64,000 nt of DNA. Source: Leptofilum sp041748655. GTDB taxonomy: Bacteria > Chloroflexota > Anaerolineae > Promineifilales > Promineifilaceae. Made by a program: the position numbers and the translations under genes. Within the stretch, counting starts at the first letter, position 1. Every line of letters begins with the position of its first letter. The notes below the pieces were generated by a model. That model ran no database searches. It was not told where the DNA came from and saw nothing but the letters and a program-made list of their open reading frames with translations. Shown here one piece after another: positions 26,602-34,400 of the stretch. The DNA is taken from positions 6,433 to 70,432 of the forward strand of contig JBGTCV010000010.1 in the NCBI GenBank assembly GCA_041748655.1, given 5' to 3'.

Positions 26602-28134
26602 CTACGGTTTGCCACCTCCGCCGCCACTATTACCGCCACTATTGCCGCCGCTGTTACCGCCACTATTGCCGCCACTGTTACCGCCGCTATTGCCGCCGCT
26701 ATTACCGCCGCTATTACCGCCGCTATTACCAGGGCTGTCGCCGCCGCTATTGCCACCCGCATCGGGGGTAGGTGGGGGGCAAGCACCCAACTGGGAACCC
26801 TGCGCCAGGTGTGCAGCCACAGCGTCGGCCTCAATTTCGATCGTGACAGGATTTCCCGAGTTGCCCGGTGGATAGTGGCAGATCACAACCTTTCCCGGGC
26901 TGGGGGCATCTGTTTCAGAGGTGTCATCTGCATCATCTGAGCCAGTTTGTCCGGGTGGGGTAGCCCCACCTTCAGGTGGATTACCTTCTCCGGGCACCTC
27001 AACGGGGGTATTGCCTGGTACTTGACTGGGCGGGCCACTCTCAAAATCATCTTCCTTGGACTCCTTAAGCGCTTCGCCGGGAACGGCCGTTTCCGTTGGT
27101 TTTGGCGTTTCTGTGGCAGTTGCCGCCGGTTCAGGCGTGTGGGTTAGGGTGCTGGTGGGGCTGAGCGTGGGTTGTTCATCGAGGGGAACGACCTGCAGCG
27201 GTTGGCCTACAACGGCCGTTACCTGGTATCCCGGTTGAACATCAACCCACTGATCTGCCAGCGTTACCCGCACCACACCTTCCTCCACCATGACATAGCT
27301 GGCTTCGGCGCTTTGTACTTCCACCGTAAACACCGTGCCGCGTACAGACGCCGTGGAGGATGGCGTTTTGATCTCAAAGGTGTCCCCAGGTTTTAGCAGG
27401 CGCACTACCCGGTTCAGGGTTTTGCCCGTTACCAGGCCAAGCCGGACACGATAGTTCTCTTCACTGGTCACTAATTCGGAAACAGATAGCGTGGTGTCCT
27501 CAAACAGATCGACCGTACTGCCATCTTGCAGCCGCAGCTGGGCGGTGGCATTGGTTCCCAGGCGAATCGTGTCCCCTTCTGAAACGGTAACAGCATCTCC
27601 GGGGGAAACGGCCGTTTCTACCCTTCCCGAAAAAATGGTCCCGCTCGCCTGATTCACAACCACTTCGCCAGATGAAACAACCAGGGTGGCGCCCGTTTCG
27701 TCAGGCTGCGCTAAAACAAACGCGCCCAAAACAAAGACAAGCAAAGAGGCTACCCCGATAGCCCATATGCGTCTATTTAACATAAAAATGCTCCGTTTGG
27801 TTTCTGTGCTTCTGTTACGCACCGGTGTAGCGGGCTGCGCCAATCGCTTTTTCATTGGCATGCCCTGGCTGGCACAATCCATAAAATGCAGCAGCACGAC
27901 CCGATTGATGCCAGAATACCCCACAATTTGGGCAATGTCTTGTGTAAAAAACGAATCGCTAGGCTGTTGGCACAGCGCCAATTTGGCCAACTGTGCTGGC
28001 TCAATGCCCAACATCTCTGCCAATTGTTCCCAGCTGGCATTTTCGCGTTTGGCCTGCGCATCAACCAGATAAGCAATGTAACGTTTATCTGCTGCGGCAC
28101 CCTTGGCCAATTGAAGTAATGGTTGATTCGTCAT
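26602..28134 (-). CDS. FecR-domain transmembrane protein with CHxPPGN motif and GGNS tail
   Basis: A 510-residue protein encoded just after the sigma factor, so probably its regulator. Residues 1-115 are cytoplasmic and helical; a membrane helix lies at about 123-142, and a FecR-type domain at about 148-305 (SGEVVV, LGTNATAQLRLQDGSTVDL, TASVRGTVF). A Thr/Pro/acidic linker follows. At 416-452 there is the cysteine-histidine motif ICHYPPGN...AAHLAQGSQLGAC, known from many exported proteins but of unknown role. The tail (about 460-508) is a run of GGNS repeats. A GAGGA ribosome-binding site supports the ATG at 28134. I infer an anti-sigma-like role, with the tail at the cell surface. Confidence 0.82.
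   Translation of the reverse strand: MTNQPLLQLAKGAAADKRYIAYLVDAQAKRENASWEQLAEMLGIEPAQLAKLALCQQPSDSFFTQDIAQIVGYSGINRVVLLHFMDCASQGMPMKKRLAQPATPVRNRSTETKRSIFMLNRRIWAIGVASLLVFVLGAFVLAQPDETGATLVVSSGEVVVNQASGTIFSGRVETAVSPGDAVTVSEGDTIRLGTNATAQLRLQDGSTVDLFEDTTLSVSELVTSEENYRVRLGLVTGKTLNRVVRLLKPGDTFEIKTPSSTASVRGTVFTVEVQSAEASYVMVEEGVVRVTLADQWVDVQPGYQVTAVVGQPLQVVPLDEQPTLSPTSTLTHTPEPAATATETPKPTETAVPGEALKESKEDDFESGPPSQVPGNTPVEVPGEGNPPEGGATPPGQTGSDDADDTSETDAPSPGKVVICHYPPGNSGNPVTIEIEADAVAAHLAQGSQLGACPPPTPDAGGNSGGDSPGNSGGNSGGNSGGNSGGNSGGNSGGNSGGNSGGNSGGGGGKP
26628..26757 (-). repeat. 12-bp tandem repeats encoding GGNS units
   Basis: About ten in-frame units of the type GGCGGTAATAGC (read on the minus strand), with silent third-base changes, encode (Gly-Gly-Asn-Ser)n at the C-terminus of the FecR-type protein. 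Slippage could change the length without shifting the frame. Confidence 0.9.
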
Positions 28135-28264
28135 AAATTCCTCGCTGCGCTTTTTCAGAGACAACTTTATGCTGCCTTGTCTACTTCTTAGTACCGAAGT
28201 CACTAGGAAAGTTCGACAAATTGGTTGGGAATAGCAATTTTTAGGGGTGGCCGAGGTGGGGAAA

Positions 28265-28903
28265 TTAAATATTGTTGCGATTTACAAAGCGAGACAGCTT
28301 CTTTGTGAGGCGATCTTTGGCACGCTTTACTTCTCGTCGCTGCTCAGCCAGCGACAGCGATGTTAGCTGCATTATCTCAGCATAAGGCTCCGTCTCACGA
28401 ACGCCATTGAGCATCAACAAAAAGAGCTGTCGGTCGGTGCTGTCTAATTCCGCCTCAAAGCGATGCAGCAGCGTCTGCTGTGCAGAATCGCTTCTGTCTC
28501 CCAGCCATTCCTCAAGTTGAAGTGGCTCCATGTCGGACCAGTTTTCAGAAATGAGTTGGGCCTGAACAGCTGGTTCATCAATGGAAATCAAGGGTCGCTT
28601 TCGGCGGTTGCTGCGGTCGATGGCGTTGAGCAAATCATGCCTGGCCGCCATGCGCAAATAAGCAAACAGGCTGAGCTTTTCAGGGTCGTATTTTTCTGGC
28701 GCTGCCTGGTAATTGAGCAAGCAGTCAATTACGGCCGTTTCATGCAAATGAAGTTCAACCTGATGGAACTCTGCGTGCAGAAAGGCAACAAGATGAGGCA
28801 AGGCCAACTCAGCAAGCTGCGCAAATGCTGTCGGGCTGTCTCGGTTCAATATTTGTTGATGCTTCTGGAGTTGCCAGTGGCGTGATGGCTCAGAAGCTGG
28901 CAT
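28265..28903 (-). CDS. Sigma-70 family (ECF-like) sigma factor
   Basis: A 212-residue protein with the layout of a small sigma factor. Region 2 includes KLSLFAYLRMAARHDLLNAIDRSNRRKR, where the YLRMAARHDLLN part is core-binding and -10 contacting. Region 4 is at the C-terminus (LTSLSLAEQRREVKRAKDRLTKKL), with a helix-turn-helix. A near-perfect AGGAGGT ribosome-binding site lies five bases before the ATG. It is followed by the FecR-type membrane protein, a frequent sigma/regulator pairing. Target promoters are unknown. Confidence 0.82.
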   Translation of the reverse strand: MPASEPSRHWQLQKHQQILNRDSPTAFAQLAELALPHLVAFLHAEFHQVELHLHETAVIDCLLNYQAAPEKYDPEKLSLFAYLRMAARHDLLNAIDRSNRRKRPLISIDEPAVQAQLISENWSDMEPLQLEEWLGDRSDSAQQTLLHRFEAELDSTDRQLFLLMLNGVRETEPYAEIMQLTSLSLAEQRREVKRAKDRLTKKLSRFVNRNNI

Positions 28904-29269
28904 GATGACCTCCTAAAGGTCCAGATAATGTGGGCAGTATAGCAGCAAAGCAATTTCTATGGGTTAAATTGCTTAAGGGAGCAATCGAAATTCCCGCAAA
29001 TTTAACAATTGGGGTATTGAATTTGTATTGGACGAAGAACTGTTCTGTGGCAAAAGGGTTTATTTTCATGAGAAAAATTGGGGGATACTGTTTAAACGAG
29101 TACCACAAATGAATACCTTATCAGCCAGATTCTTGTACAGTGGGCAAGAATAGTCGCGCAGAGACGCTGAGGATTTCTCCGCCGCGCCTTTACGCCTCTG
29201 GGCAAGAAAATTGGTTCTGGCTTGTCCAGGTTAGGGGACATAAATCAGCGTGAATCTACGCCCCATTTC
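28904..29269. other. Non-coding stretch with one weak repeat
   Basis: No convincing gene. AT-rich DNA upstream of the sigma factor (28920-29110) is the likely place for its promoter; a TATACT can be read on the minus strand near 28935-28940. A fragment of the CGCAGAGACGC repeat type lies at about 29154-29212. Confidence 0.5.
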
Positions 29270-30121
29270 TTAGGAGATGGTGCGTTCGATGAAGGCAGCG
29301 AGGCTGGTGGGTTCGTGCCCCAGCAGGAAGCGCAGCGCCTGCGGATTGCCTGCCAGACCGCTTTCGGCGTAGTAGGCAAACATGCTAACGGCCGTTTTAA
29401 CTGCTTCTTCCGCCATGCCATTGGCCTGGGCCTGAGCTTGCCAGGTTTTTAGGGGAATGGGGCGCACTTCGACGGGGCGCTGCAAAATTTGGCTGAAGGT
29501 GTCGGCAACGGCCGTTTGGCTCAAAGGCTCCGTACCAACCAGCTCATAGGTGGCGTAATTGTGCCCCGGTTGGGTGAGCAGCTGGGCTACCACGGCAGCC
29601 ACATCCTGCAAATCGACCATGCTAAGGCAGGTTTCGGCCGGATAGGGCACCGGCAGGATACCTTTGTCTTTGATTGAGGGCAGGTAGGCCAGCAGATTTT
29701 GCATGTAGGCGGTGGGCTGCACCACAGTGTAAACCAGCCCAGAATCGAACAGGATATTTTCGACTTTGAGCTTGTTCCAATGGTGAGGCATCTCTCGAAT
29801 TTGGGGGTGAAGGACGGAATGGTAGACCACGCGGCAGTTGCCGACGCTGCGAGCGGCGGCGATCATGAGTTGGCCAATGCGCACTTCCTGCGGGTGCATG
29901 TTGGGACCGATGTGGTAGATGGTGGAAACGGCCGTAGTTGCCAAACGCCACACGTCAGCATCCAGCAAATCACCCACCACCACTTCTGCTGCGCCGGCCT
30001 GCCGCACAGGCAAAATTTGCTCATCATCCTTCACAAAAGCGCGAGCTTTAGCCCCCCGCTGCTTTAAAGCAGCCAAGATGGCCAATCCCGTTTTGCCTGC
30101 TGCGCCCGTTACTAAAATCAT
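29270..30121 (-). CDS. NmrA-like NAD(P)-binding oxidoreductase
   Basis: A 283-residue Rossmann-fold protein of the atypical short-chain dehydrogenase / NmrA group. The N-terminal MILVTGAAGKTGLAI is the dinucleotide-binding glycine motif. HSVLHPQI occupies the position of the catalytic serine segment, but a classical YxxxK is not clear, as in NmrA and NAD(P)H:quinone reductase relatives. A GGAG site precedes the ATG. The substrate is unknown; it may be a redox sensor rather than an enzyme. Confidence 0.8.
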   Translation of the reverse strand: MILVTGAAGKTGLAILAALKQRGAKARAFVKDDEQILPVRQAGAAEVVVGDLLDADVWRLATTAVSTIYHIGPNMHPQEVRIGQLMIAAARSVGNCRVVYHSVLHPQIREMPHHWNKLKVENILFDSGLVYTVVQPTAYMQNLLAYLPSIKDKGILPVPYPAETCLSMVDLQDVAAVVAQLLTQPGHNYATYELVGTEPLSQTAVADTFSQILQRPVEVRPIPLKTWQAQAQANGMAEEAVKTAVSMFAYYAESGLAGNPQALRFLLGHEPTSLAAFIERTIS

Positions 30122-30247
30122 GGTGATTCTCCAAAATAATTGTTATGGCAGAAACCGTTTCTCTCTCGTATTGTAGCCCATTCGCTAACAATCCGACATA
30201 CGATTTTGGTGGATGTCTGCAAATTTCGCAGATGCAGCAGATTAGAA

Positions 30248-31462
30248 TTAGGTGGGGATTGGTTGCCTGTTGTTATGCCAGCCAGCGGTGAACGGGGTGG
30301 GGAAATGGCCACGCAGCAGGCCATGCCAGGGCAGGAAGAGCAGCCAGGCGGTGAGTGGCGCGATAACGCTGCCCAGCTCGCCAATGGGAAGCTGAATGTA
30401 GAGCATCAGGATGGCGATGAACAGCCCTAACTGCCAGCGACGGTGCATCACCATCAGGCCCAGCAGCGGCAGCAGCAGCACGCCGTCGTAGGCGCGGGTA
30501 TAGGGGGTGATGATGAGAACGGCCGTTATCCACCCAGCCCACCACGCCGGAGACGTCCCTTTTTGCAGCCACGCCCAGCGCCCCATCACCAAAACCACCA
30601 GCAGGCGCACCAACTGGGCCAGCCAACTGGGCCAACCCCACAGCGTCAGCTCCCGCTCCAGGGTCGATTTCCACAGCGGGGCGGTAATCTCCTGCACGGC
30701 CGCTGCCTTGCTGATGAGCCAGGGCGGGGTGATGACCAGCGTCAGCCCCAGCAGCAGCCCGCCCACAATTGTCAGGCCAATCAGCCGCCGGTCGCGCCGC
30801 CAGAGCAGCTCCAGCAGCAGCGGCGCGGCAAGAAAGATGCCCAACTGCGGCTTGATGCCAATCAGCAAAAACGCCAGCAGCAGCTTAATGGTTTCTCTTC
30901 CGTCGGGGAAAATAAAAGATTTCGCAGATTGATTAGATTTTTCTGCTTCGCTCTGTGGAACTCTGTGGCTTCTCTGCACAACTCTGTGTTCCTCTCCCCC
31001 AAATACCAGGTTCAATGCCCAAATTGTCCCCAGCAGCACCAGCGGCGTTACCTGGCCAAACAGCAGACTAATGAGAGACCAGGGGAGGAGGATGAGGAGC
31101 AACGGCCGTAATCCCCTAAACCCCCACGCCTGCATTTGCAGCAGCGCCGCCCCCGTCACGCCCACCAAAAACAGCACCCAGGCGGTGCGGGCAATCTCTT
31201 GCGGCAGCAGGCCAAAGGGCAGCAGGATAGGCAGCAGCCAGGCAGGGCTAAAAAAGTCGGGGGGGGCACCCTGGTCGGTTTCGATATAAACGGCCGTATA
31301 CGGATTTTCGCCCGCCAGCGTGTAGCGAGCAGCGGGGTAAAATGTTTGGTCAAAGTCGCGCAGGCGTGGCATTTGTGGCGCAATCAGCACAATGGCAGCG
31401 CCAAGCACAACGATTGCCAACGCCAGCACCCCGCCAACCAGCCAGGGGGAACGGTTACGCAT
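30248..31462 (-). CDS. GT87-like polytopic membrane glycosyltransferase with in-frame repeat
   Basis: A 404-residue membrane protein with about ten helices, resembling polyprenyl-phosphate-mannose-dependent (GT87, DUF2029) transferases. The early loop RLRDFDQTFYPAARYTLAGENPY holds the acidic residues expected for catalysis, and GIKPQLGIFLA is typical of the family. An AAAGGAAG site precedes the ATG. Residues about 153-186 (EEHRVVQRSHRV onward) are hydrophilic and are encoded by a dispersed inverted repeat inserted between two helices without breaking the frame. It is related in type to the gene at 62187. Confidence 0.78.
   Translation of the reverse strand: MRNRSPWLVGGVLALAIVVLGAAIVLIAPQMPRLRDFDQTFYPAARYTLAGENPYTAVYIETDQGAPPDFFSPAWLLPILLPFGLLPQEIARTAWVLFLVGVTGAALLQMQAWGFRGLRPLLLILLPWSLISLLFGQVTPLVLLGTIWALNLVFGGEEHRVVQRSHRVPQSEAEKSNQSAKSFIFPDGRETIKLLLAFLLIGIKPQLGIFLAAPLLLELLWRRDRRLIGLTIVGGLLLGLTLVITPPWLISKAAAVQEITAPLWKSTLERELTLWGWPSWLAQLVRLLVVLVMGRWAWLQKGTSPAWWAGWITAVLIITPYTRAYDGVLLLPLLGLMVMHRRWQLGLFIAILMLYIQLPIGELGSVIAPLTAWLLFLPWHGLLRGHFPTPFTAGWHNNRQPIPT
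30905..31005. repeat. Dispersed repeat inside the GT87-like gene
   Basis: Contains AAAGATTTCGCAGATTGATT (as at 19226), then CTCTGTGGAACTCTGTGGC and CTCTGTGTTCCTCTCCCC, which are hallmarks of the CACAGAG-type intergenic repeats at 43730, 48913 and 52825. Here it is read through in frame. Confidence 0.85.
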
Positions 31463-31616
31463 TCAAAACTTCCTTTGTTGAACTGCTGTACTGCTGCAGG
31501 GGCCTTTCGCATTTATAACCCTGGAAGAGTATACAAAAAGTGTACCACAAAGTGTCACCCGTCGTTCTAAGTCCAACTTTATCGTGGCCGAATCGATCGC
31601 CAGCCGAGGGGTTGTT

Positions 31617-32558
31617 CTATTTGTCCAAGCTTGCCCGCATGGGGGTAAAGCCAGCTCCCATTGCCTCGTGGCTAACGCCGATGGTGAGAAATGCGGCCGG
31701 GTCGGCTCTGGCCACCAACTGCTTTACCTGGCCAACCTGTGGTCGCGTTACGGTACACAACACCAGATACCGCTTTTGCCCGGTAAAACCACCCGTCACC
31801 TCCCAAAAGCTCACCCCGCGATGCAAATGAGCCAGCAGCTCAGCAACCACCGCCTGCGGGTTGTTGGTGATAATGGTGGCTGTACGGGCGCTGCTTGGGC
31901 CTTCCAGCGTGTAGTCAGAGGCAAGACCATTGAGAAACAGCATTAAAAAGGCGTAGAGGGCAATTTCCCAGCCAAAAACCAGCCCGGCAGCCAAAATAGT
32001 GAGGCCATCGGTGTAAAAATAGACCTGGCTCAAGGGCTGCCCCGTTTTATTTTGGATGATACGGCCGATTATGCCCGTTCCCCCCATTGTTCCCCCAGCC
32101 CGGTAAATGAGTCCGCCACCAATGCCACCCACAATGCCGCCATAGACGGTGTTGAGCAGCAAATCGTTGGTCAATGGATGTTGGGTCAGCCATTGGGGCA
32201 TGTAAATGACAAAAACGTCGGTGGCAACCGAAAAAATGGTGGCAGCAACCAAAGTGCGCAGCAAAAAGCCCCAGCGCCCCAGGTAGAAAAAGCCCAGCAC
32301 CAGCAGCGGCAAGTTGAGCAGCCAAAACAGCAGCCCCACCGGCCAGCCGATGAAATGATTGATAATAATGCTGATGCCAGAAACGCCACCGGCGGCAATA
32401 TTGAAGGGTACCTGAAACATGGCGTAACCAAAAGCTGCCATGCATGATCCGACCACCATCACTAAATTGAGGCGGGTTTGATACCAGAATTTTTCCCAGG
32501 AAAACGGCCGTTTCGGCCATCGTCTACCTTTTTGCATATTCTTGAACTTTTTTATCAT
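31617..32558 (-). CDS. YitT family membrane protein (DUF2179)
   Basis: A 313-residue protein with five or six membrane helices followed by a soluble C-terminal DUF2179 domain of about 85 residues. Family segments are FQVPFNIAAGGVSGISII, NLPLLVLGF, GGTMGGTGIIGR and, in the tail, ARTATIITNNPQAV and VTGGFTGQKRYLVLCTVTRPQV. YitT proteins are widespread and poorly understood, probably transport-related. An AAGAAGG site lies before the ATG. It stands alone between a glycosyltransferase gene and a repeat-rich spacer. Confidence 0.88.
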   Translation of the reverse strand: MIKKFKNMQKGRRWPKRPFSWEKFWYQTRLNLVMVVGSCMAAFGYAMFQVPFNIAAGGVSGISIIINHFIGWPVGLLFWLLNLPLLVLGFFYLGRWGFLLRTLVAATIFSVATDVFVIYMPQWLTQHPLTNDLLLNTVYGGIVGGIGGGLIYRAGGTMGGTGIIGRIIQNKTGQPLSQVYFYTDGLTILAAGLVFGWEIALYAFLMLFLNGLASDYTLEGPSSARTATIITNNPQAVVAELLAHLHRGVSFWEVTGGFTGQKRYLVLCTVTRPQVGQVKQLVARADPAAFLTIGVSHEAMGAGFTPMRASLDK

Positions 32559-32584
32559 CGATTTATACCTTCTTCGTAGCTTCC

Positions 32585-32652
32585 CAGGTGCAAGGCACTG
32601 GCCGCAGGCGTTTCATTTGGTTGGAACCGTTTGGCCAGTGCCTCGCACCACT
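32585..32652. repeat. 68-bp palindromic repeat, copy A
   Basis: Arms AGGTGCAAGGCACTGGCC and GGCCAGTGCCTCGCACCACT form a hairpin with few mismatches. It appears identical to copy B at 32736-32803, 151 bases away. Confidence 0.93.
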
Positions 32653-32661
32653 ATTTATTTA

Positions 32662-32707
32662 CCCGAAAAAAAGCACCATCTTCCTTTAATGTGAAAGATG
32701 GTGCTTT
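32662..32707 (-). terminator. Rho-independent terminator on the minus strand
   Basis: A 13-bp stem AAAGCACCATCTT / AAGATGGTGCTTT with a 12-base loop. Read on the minus strand it is followed by a T-run, so it ends transcription coming from the LysW-like genes at 33509-32899. Confidence 0.85.
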
Positions 32708-32735
32708 CTCTATGGTATTTTTTATGTAACTATCT

Positions 32736-32803
32736 CAGGTGCAAGGCACTGGCCGCAGGCGTTTCATTTGGTTGGAACCGTTTGGCCAGTGCCTCGCACC
32801 ACT
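32736..32803. repeat. 68-bp palindromic repeat, copy B
   Basis: Appears identical to copy A over 68 bases and in the same orientation. The pair brackets the terminator at 32662-32707. Confidence 0.93.
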
Positions 32804-32898
32804 CAGGCTTGGTAGTTACTTTTTTATTGTAAATCGGCTGGAATGTAGGGAAATAAGTTTGTGCTTGAGTTAATCAGAAGCTCATCTCAAGCCTGGGC

Positions 32899-33162
32899 TT
32901 AATCGTCCCAGTCGTCATCATCGTCATCATAATCTAAGTCGTCGTCAAAATCATCGTCATTATCAGCGGAAAAATCTTCGTCAAACGGATCTTCAAAGGC
33001 CCAATCCAGCTTAATTGGGGACATGCTAACTACTTCCAACTCGTCGCCACACTCATCACAAATAACAAACTCACCCACCTGTACCTGATTCTGAAAACGA
33101 ATACGAGCGCCACATCCTGGGCAAATGCCAATTTCTGTTTTTGATTGTGGGTTTATACTCAT
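32899..33162 (-). CDS. LysW-like zinc-ribbon protein with acidic tail
   Basis: An 87-residue protein resembling the amino-group carrier protein LysW of the LysW-dependent lysine/arginine routes. It has two CxxC pairs (CPGCG, CDECG) and the conserved stretch VGEFVICDECGDELEVVSMSPIKL. LysW normally ends EDWGE, and the terminal glutamate carries the substrate. Here the protein continues with an aspartate-rich tail ending DDDDWDD, so the carrier residue is not conserved in the usual form. A GGGAGGT site precedes the ATG. No lysX/argX-like ligase is in the window, so a carrier role is unproven. It probably shares a transcript with the paralogue at 33267. Confidence 0.78.
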   Translation of the reverse strand: MSINPQSKTEIGICPGCGARIRFQNQVQVGEFVICDECGDELEVVSMSPIKLDWAFEDPFDEDFSADNDDDFDDDLDYDDDDDDWDD

Positions 33163-33266
33163 GATCTTTTACCTCCCAAATGGAAATATTTGTGGCCCTT
33201 CGGATAAGGGCAACCACTCATGAAAACACAAACTGTTTGTACGGTGGGCTAGAAACGGCCGTTTGC

Positions 33267-33509
33267 CTACCAACGATCTTTCTTGTTTCGCTGATTAGGA
33301 CGGGGAGATTCAAACTCTTCAAAATCAATCTCCTCTTGCCACACCTCTTCCGCCAACCGCAATACAACAGGCGATTTGCGTACCACCTCAAGTTGAGCAG
33401 CACAGCGACGACACGTCATCATCTGACCAATATAAGGTACTTTTTTAAAGCGTAATTCTTCACCACAGTCGGGACATAATCCAATATTCTTGGATTGAGC
33501 CATGTTCAT
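33267..33509 (-). CDS. Second LysW-like zinc-ribbon protein
   Basis: An 80-residue paralogue of the preceding entry: CPDCG and CRRCA knuckles and LEVVRKSPVVLRLAEE, which aligns with the LEVV..P segment of LysW. Its tail is mixed and basic (RPNQRNKKDRW) and lacks the LysW carrier glutamate. The ATG at 33509 is preceded by AGAGGT; MAQSK starting at 33503 is an alternative. It lies upstream of the other paralogue, about 100 bases apart. The two may be structural or adaptor proteins rather than biosynthetic carriers. Confidence 0.72.
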   Translation of the reverse strand: MNMAQSKNIGLCPDCGEELRFKKVPYIGQMMTCRRCAAQLEVVRKSPVVLRLAEEVWQEEIDFEEFESPRPNQRNKKDRW

Positions 33510-33671
33510 GAGTCTAGCTACCTCTTTCCTTAAGGGTTTAACATTCTTGAACCCAAATAACCAATCCAGATTCCAATATAGGCTGATGGTGTGTAAAAAC
33601 AGGGGGAAATCGTGTGTCATTTGTGTGCCAAAATGCAAACGGCCGTGTCAAATGAGCCAGTTTTTACCGCC

Positions 33672-34349
33672 TTAAGCAGAAAAGCGGTAACCAATACCTG
33701 GATGATTGTGAATAAACTGGGTTTGGTGCGGCTCTGGCTCAATTTTGCGGCGCAGGCGGCGCACCAGGCCGCGCACCAGTTCCCGGTTACCTTCGCCATT
33801 GTAGCCCCATACGCGCTCGATGATGACGTCGATAGGAATGACCTGATCGGCATTGGCCATGAGCACATAGAGCAAGCGAAATTCTAGCGGTGTGAGCTGC
33901 TGTGGCGGCTGCCCAACCAGCGACACGGTTCGGGTGCTGGGGTCCAGGCTAAGATTGCTGGTTTGAATGGTAGAAAGAATAGAAACGGGCACGGTACCGG
34001 CTCGGCGTAAAAACATGGTAACATAGCGGGCTAAAATTCGGGGGGAGTACGGCCGTTCCAAAATCAAATCGACGCCTGCATCCAGCAGCTGGCACGTTTC
34101 ATCTTCCGTGGTGGCATCGTGCAGCAGCAGCAGGGGTGCCTGAGACATGGTGCGAATGGCGATGACATCTTCGGCAACGGCCGTATGCCCCTTGGCCGAA
34201 AGCAAAATGAGATCAACCGGCTGTTTGAGCAGCGAAGAGATCACCATCTTCACCGTAGCCGTACGGGCAACTGCAAGCCCCGCATGGCGCAGTACGTAAC
34301 TTAAAAACTCCCGTTCTTCACCGTTTTCGGAGATGACAATTGCTTGCAT
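33672..34349 (-). CDS. OmpR-type regulator with a receiver lacking the phospho-acceptor
   Basis: A 225-residue protein: an N-terminal receiver-like domain (about 1-115) and a C-terminal winged-helix DNA-binding domain (about 130-224), with the typical LTPLEFRLLYVLMANADQVIP and LVRGLVRRLRRKIEPEP segments. In the receiver, the phospho-accepting Asp is replaced by Ser51 (VDLILLSAKG), the early acidic pair is SENGEE and the conserved Lys appears as Arg (LERPYSP). It therefore probably does not respond to a histidine kinase by normal phosphorylation. No kinase gene is adjacent. It could sense a ligand or be controlled by level. Confidence 0.88.
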   Translation of the reverse strand: MQAIVISENGEEREFLSYVLRHAGLAVARTATVKMVISSLLKQPVDLILLSAKGHTAVAEDVIAIRTMSQAPLLLLHDATTEDETCQLLDAGVDLILERPYSPRILARYVTMFLRRAGTVPVSILSTIQTSNLSLDPSTRTVSLVGQPPQQLTPLEFRLLYVLMANADQVIPIDVIIERVWGYNGEGNRELVRGLVRRLRRKIEPEPHQTQFIHNHPGIGYRFSA

Positions 34350-34400
34350 ACAATCACCCGGTTCGTCGTTCGTTAAATTTTGCCATGCCTCATTAAATTG

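Noticed and set aside
26628..26757. Short regular repeats resembling a CRISPR or minisatellite
   Set aside because: The units are 12 bp, contiguous without spacers and in frame with the FecR-type gene, encoding GGNS; this is a coding tandem repeat.
32585..32803. Two apparently identical repeats considered as a minimal CRISPR array
   Set aside because: The 68-bp units are far too long, there is no third copy, the interval holds a terminator, and no cas gene is present.
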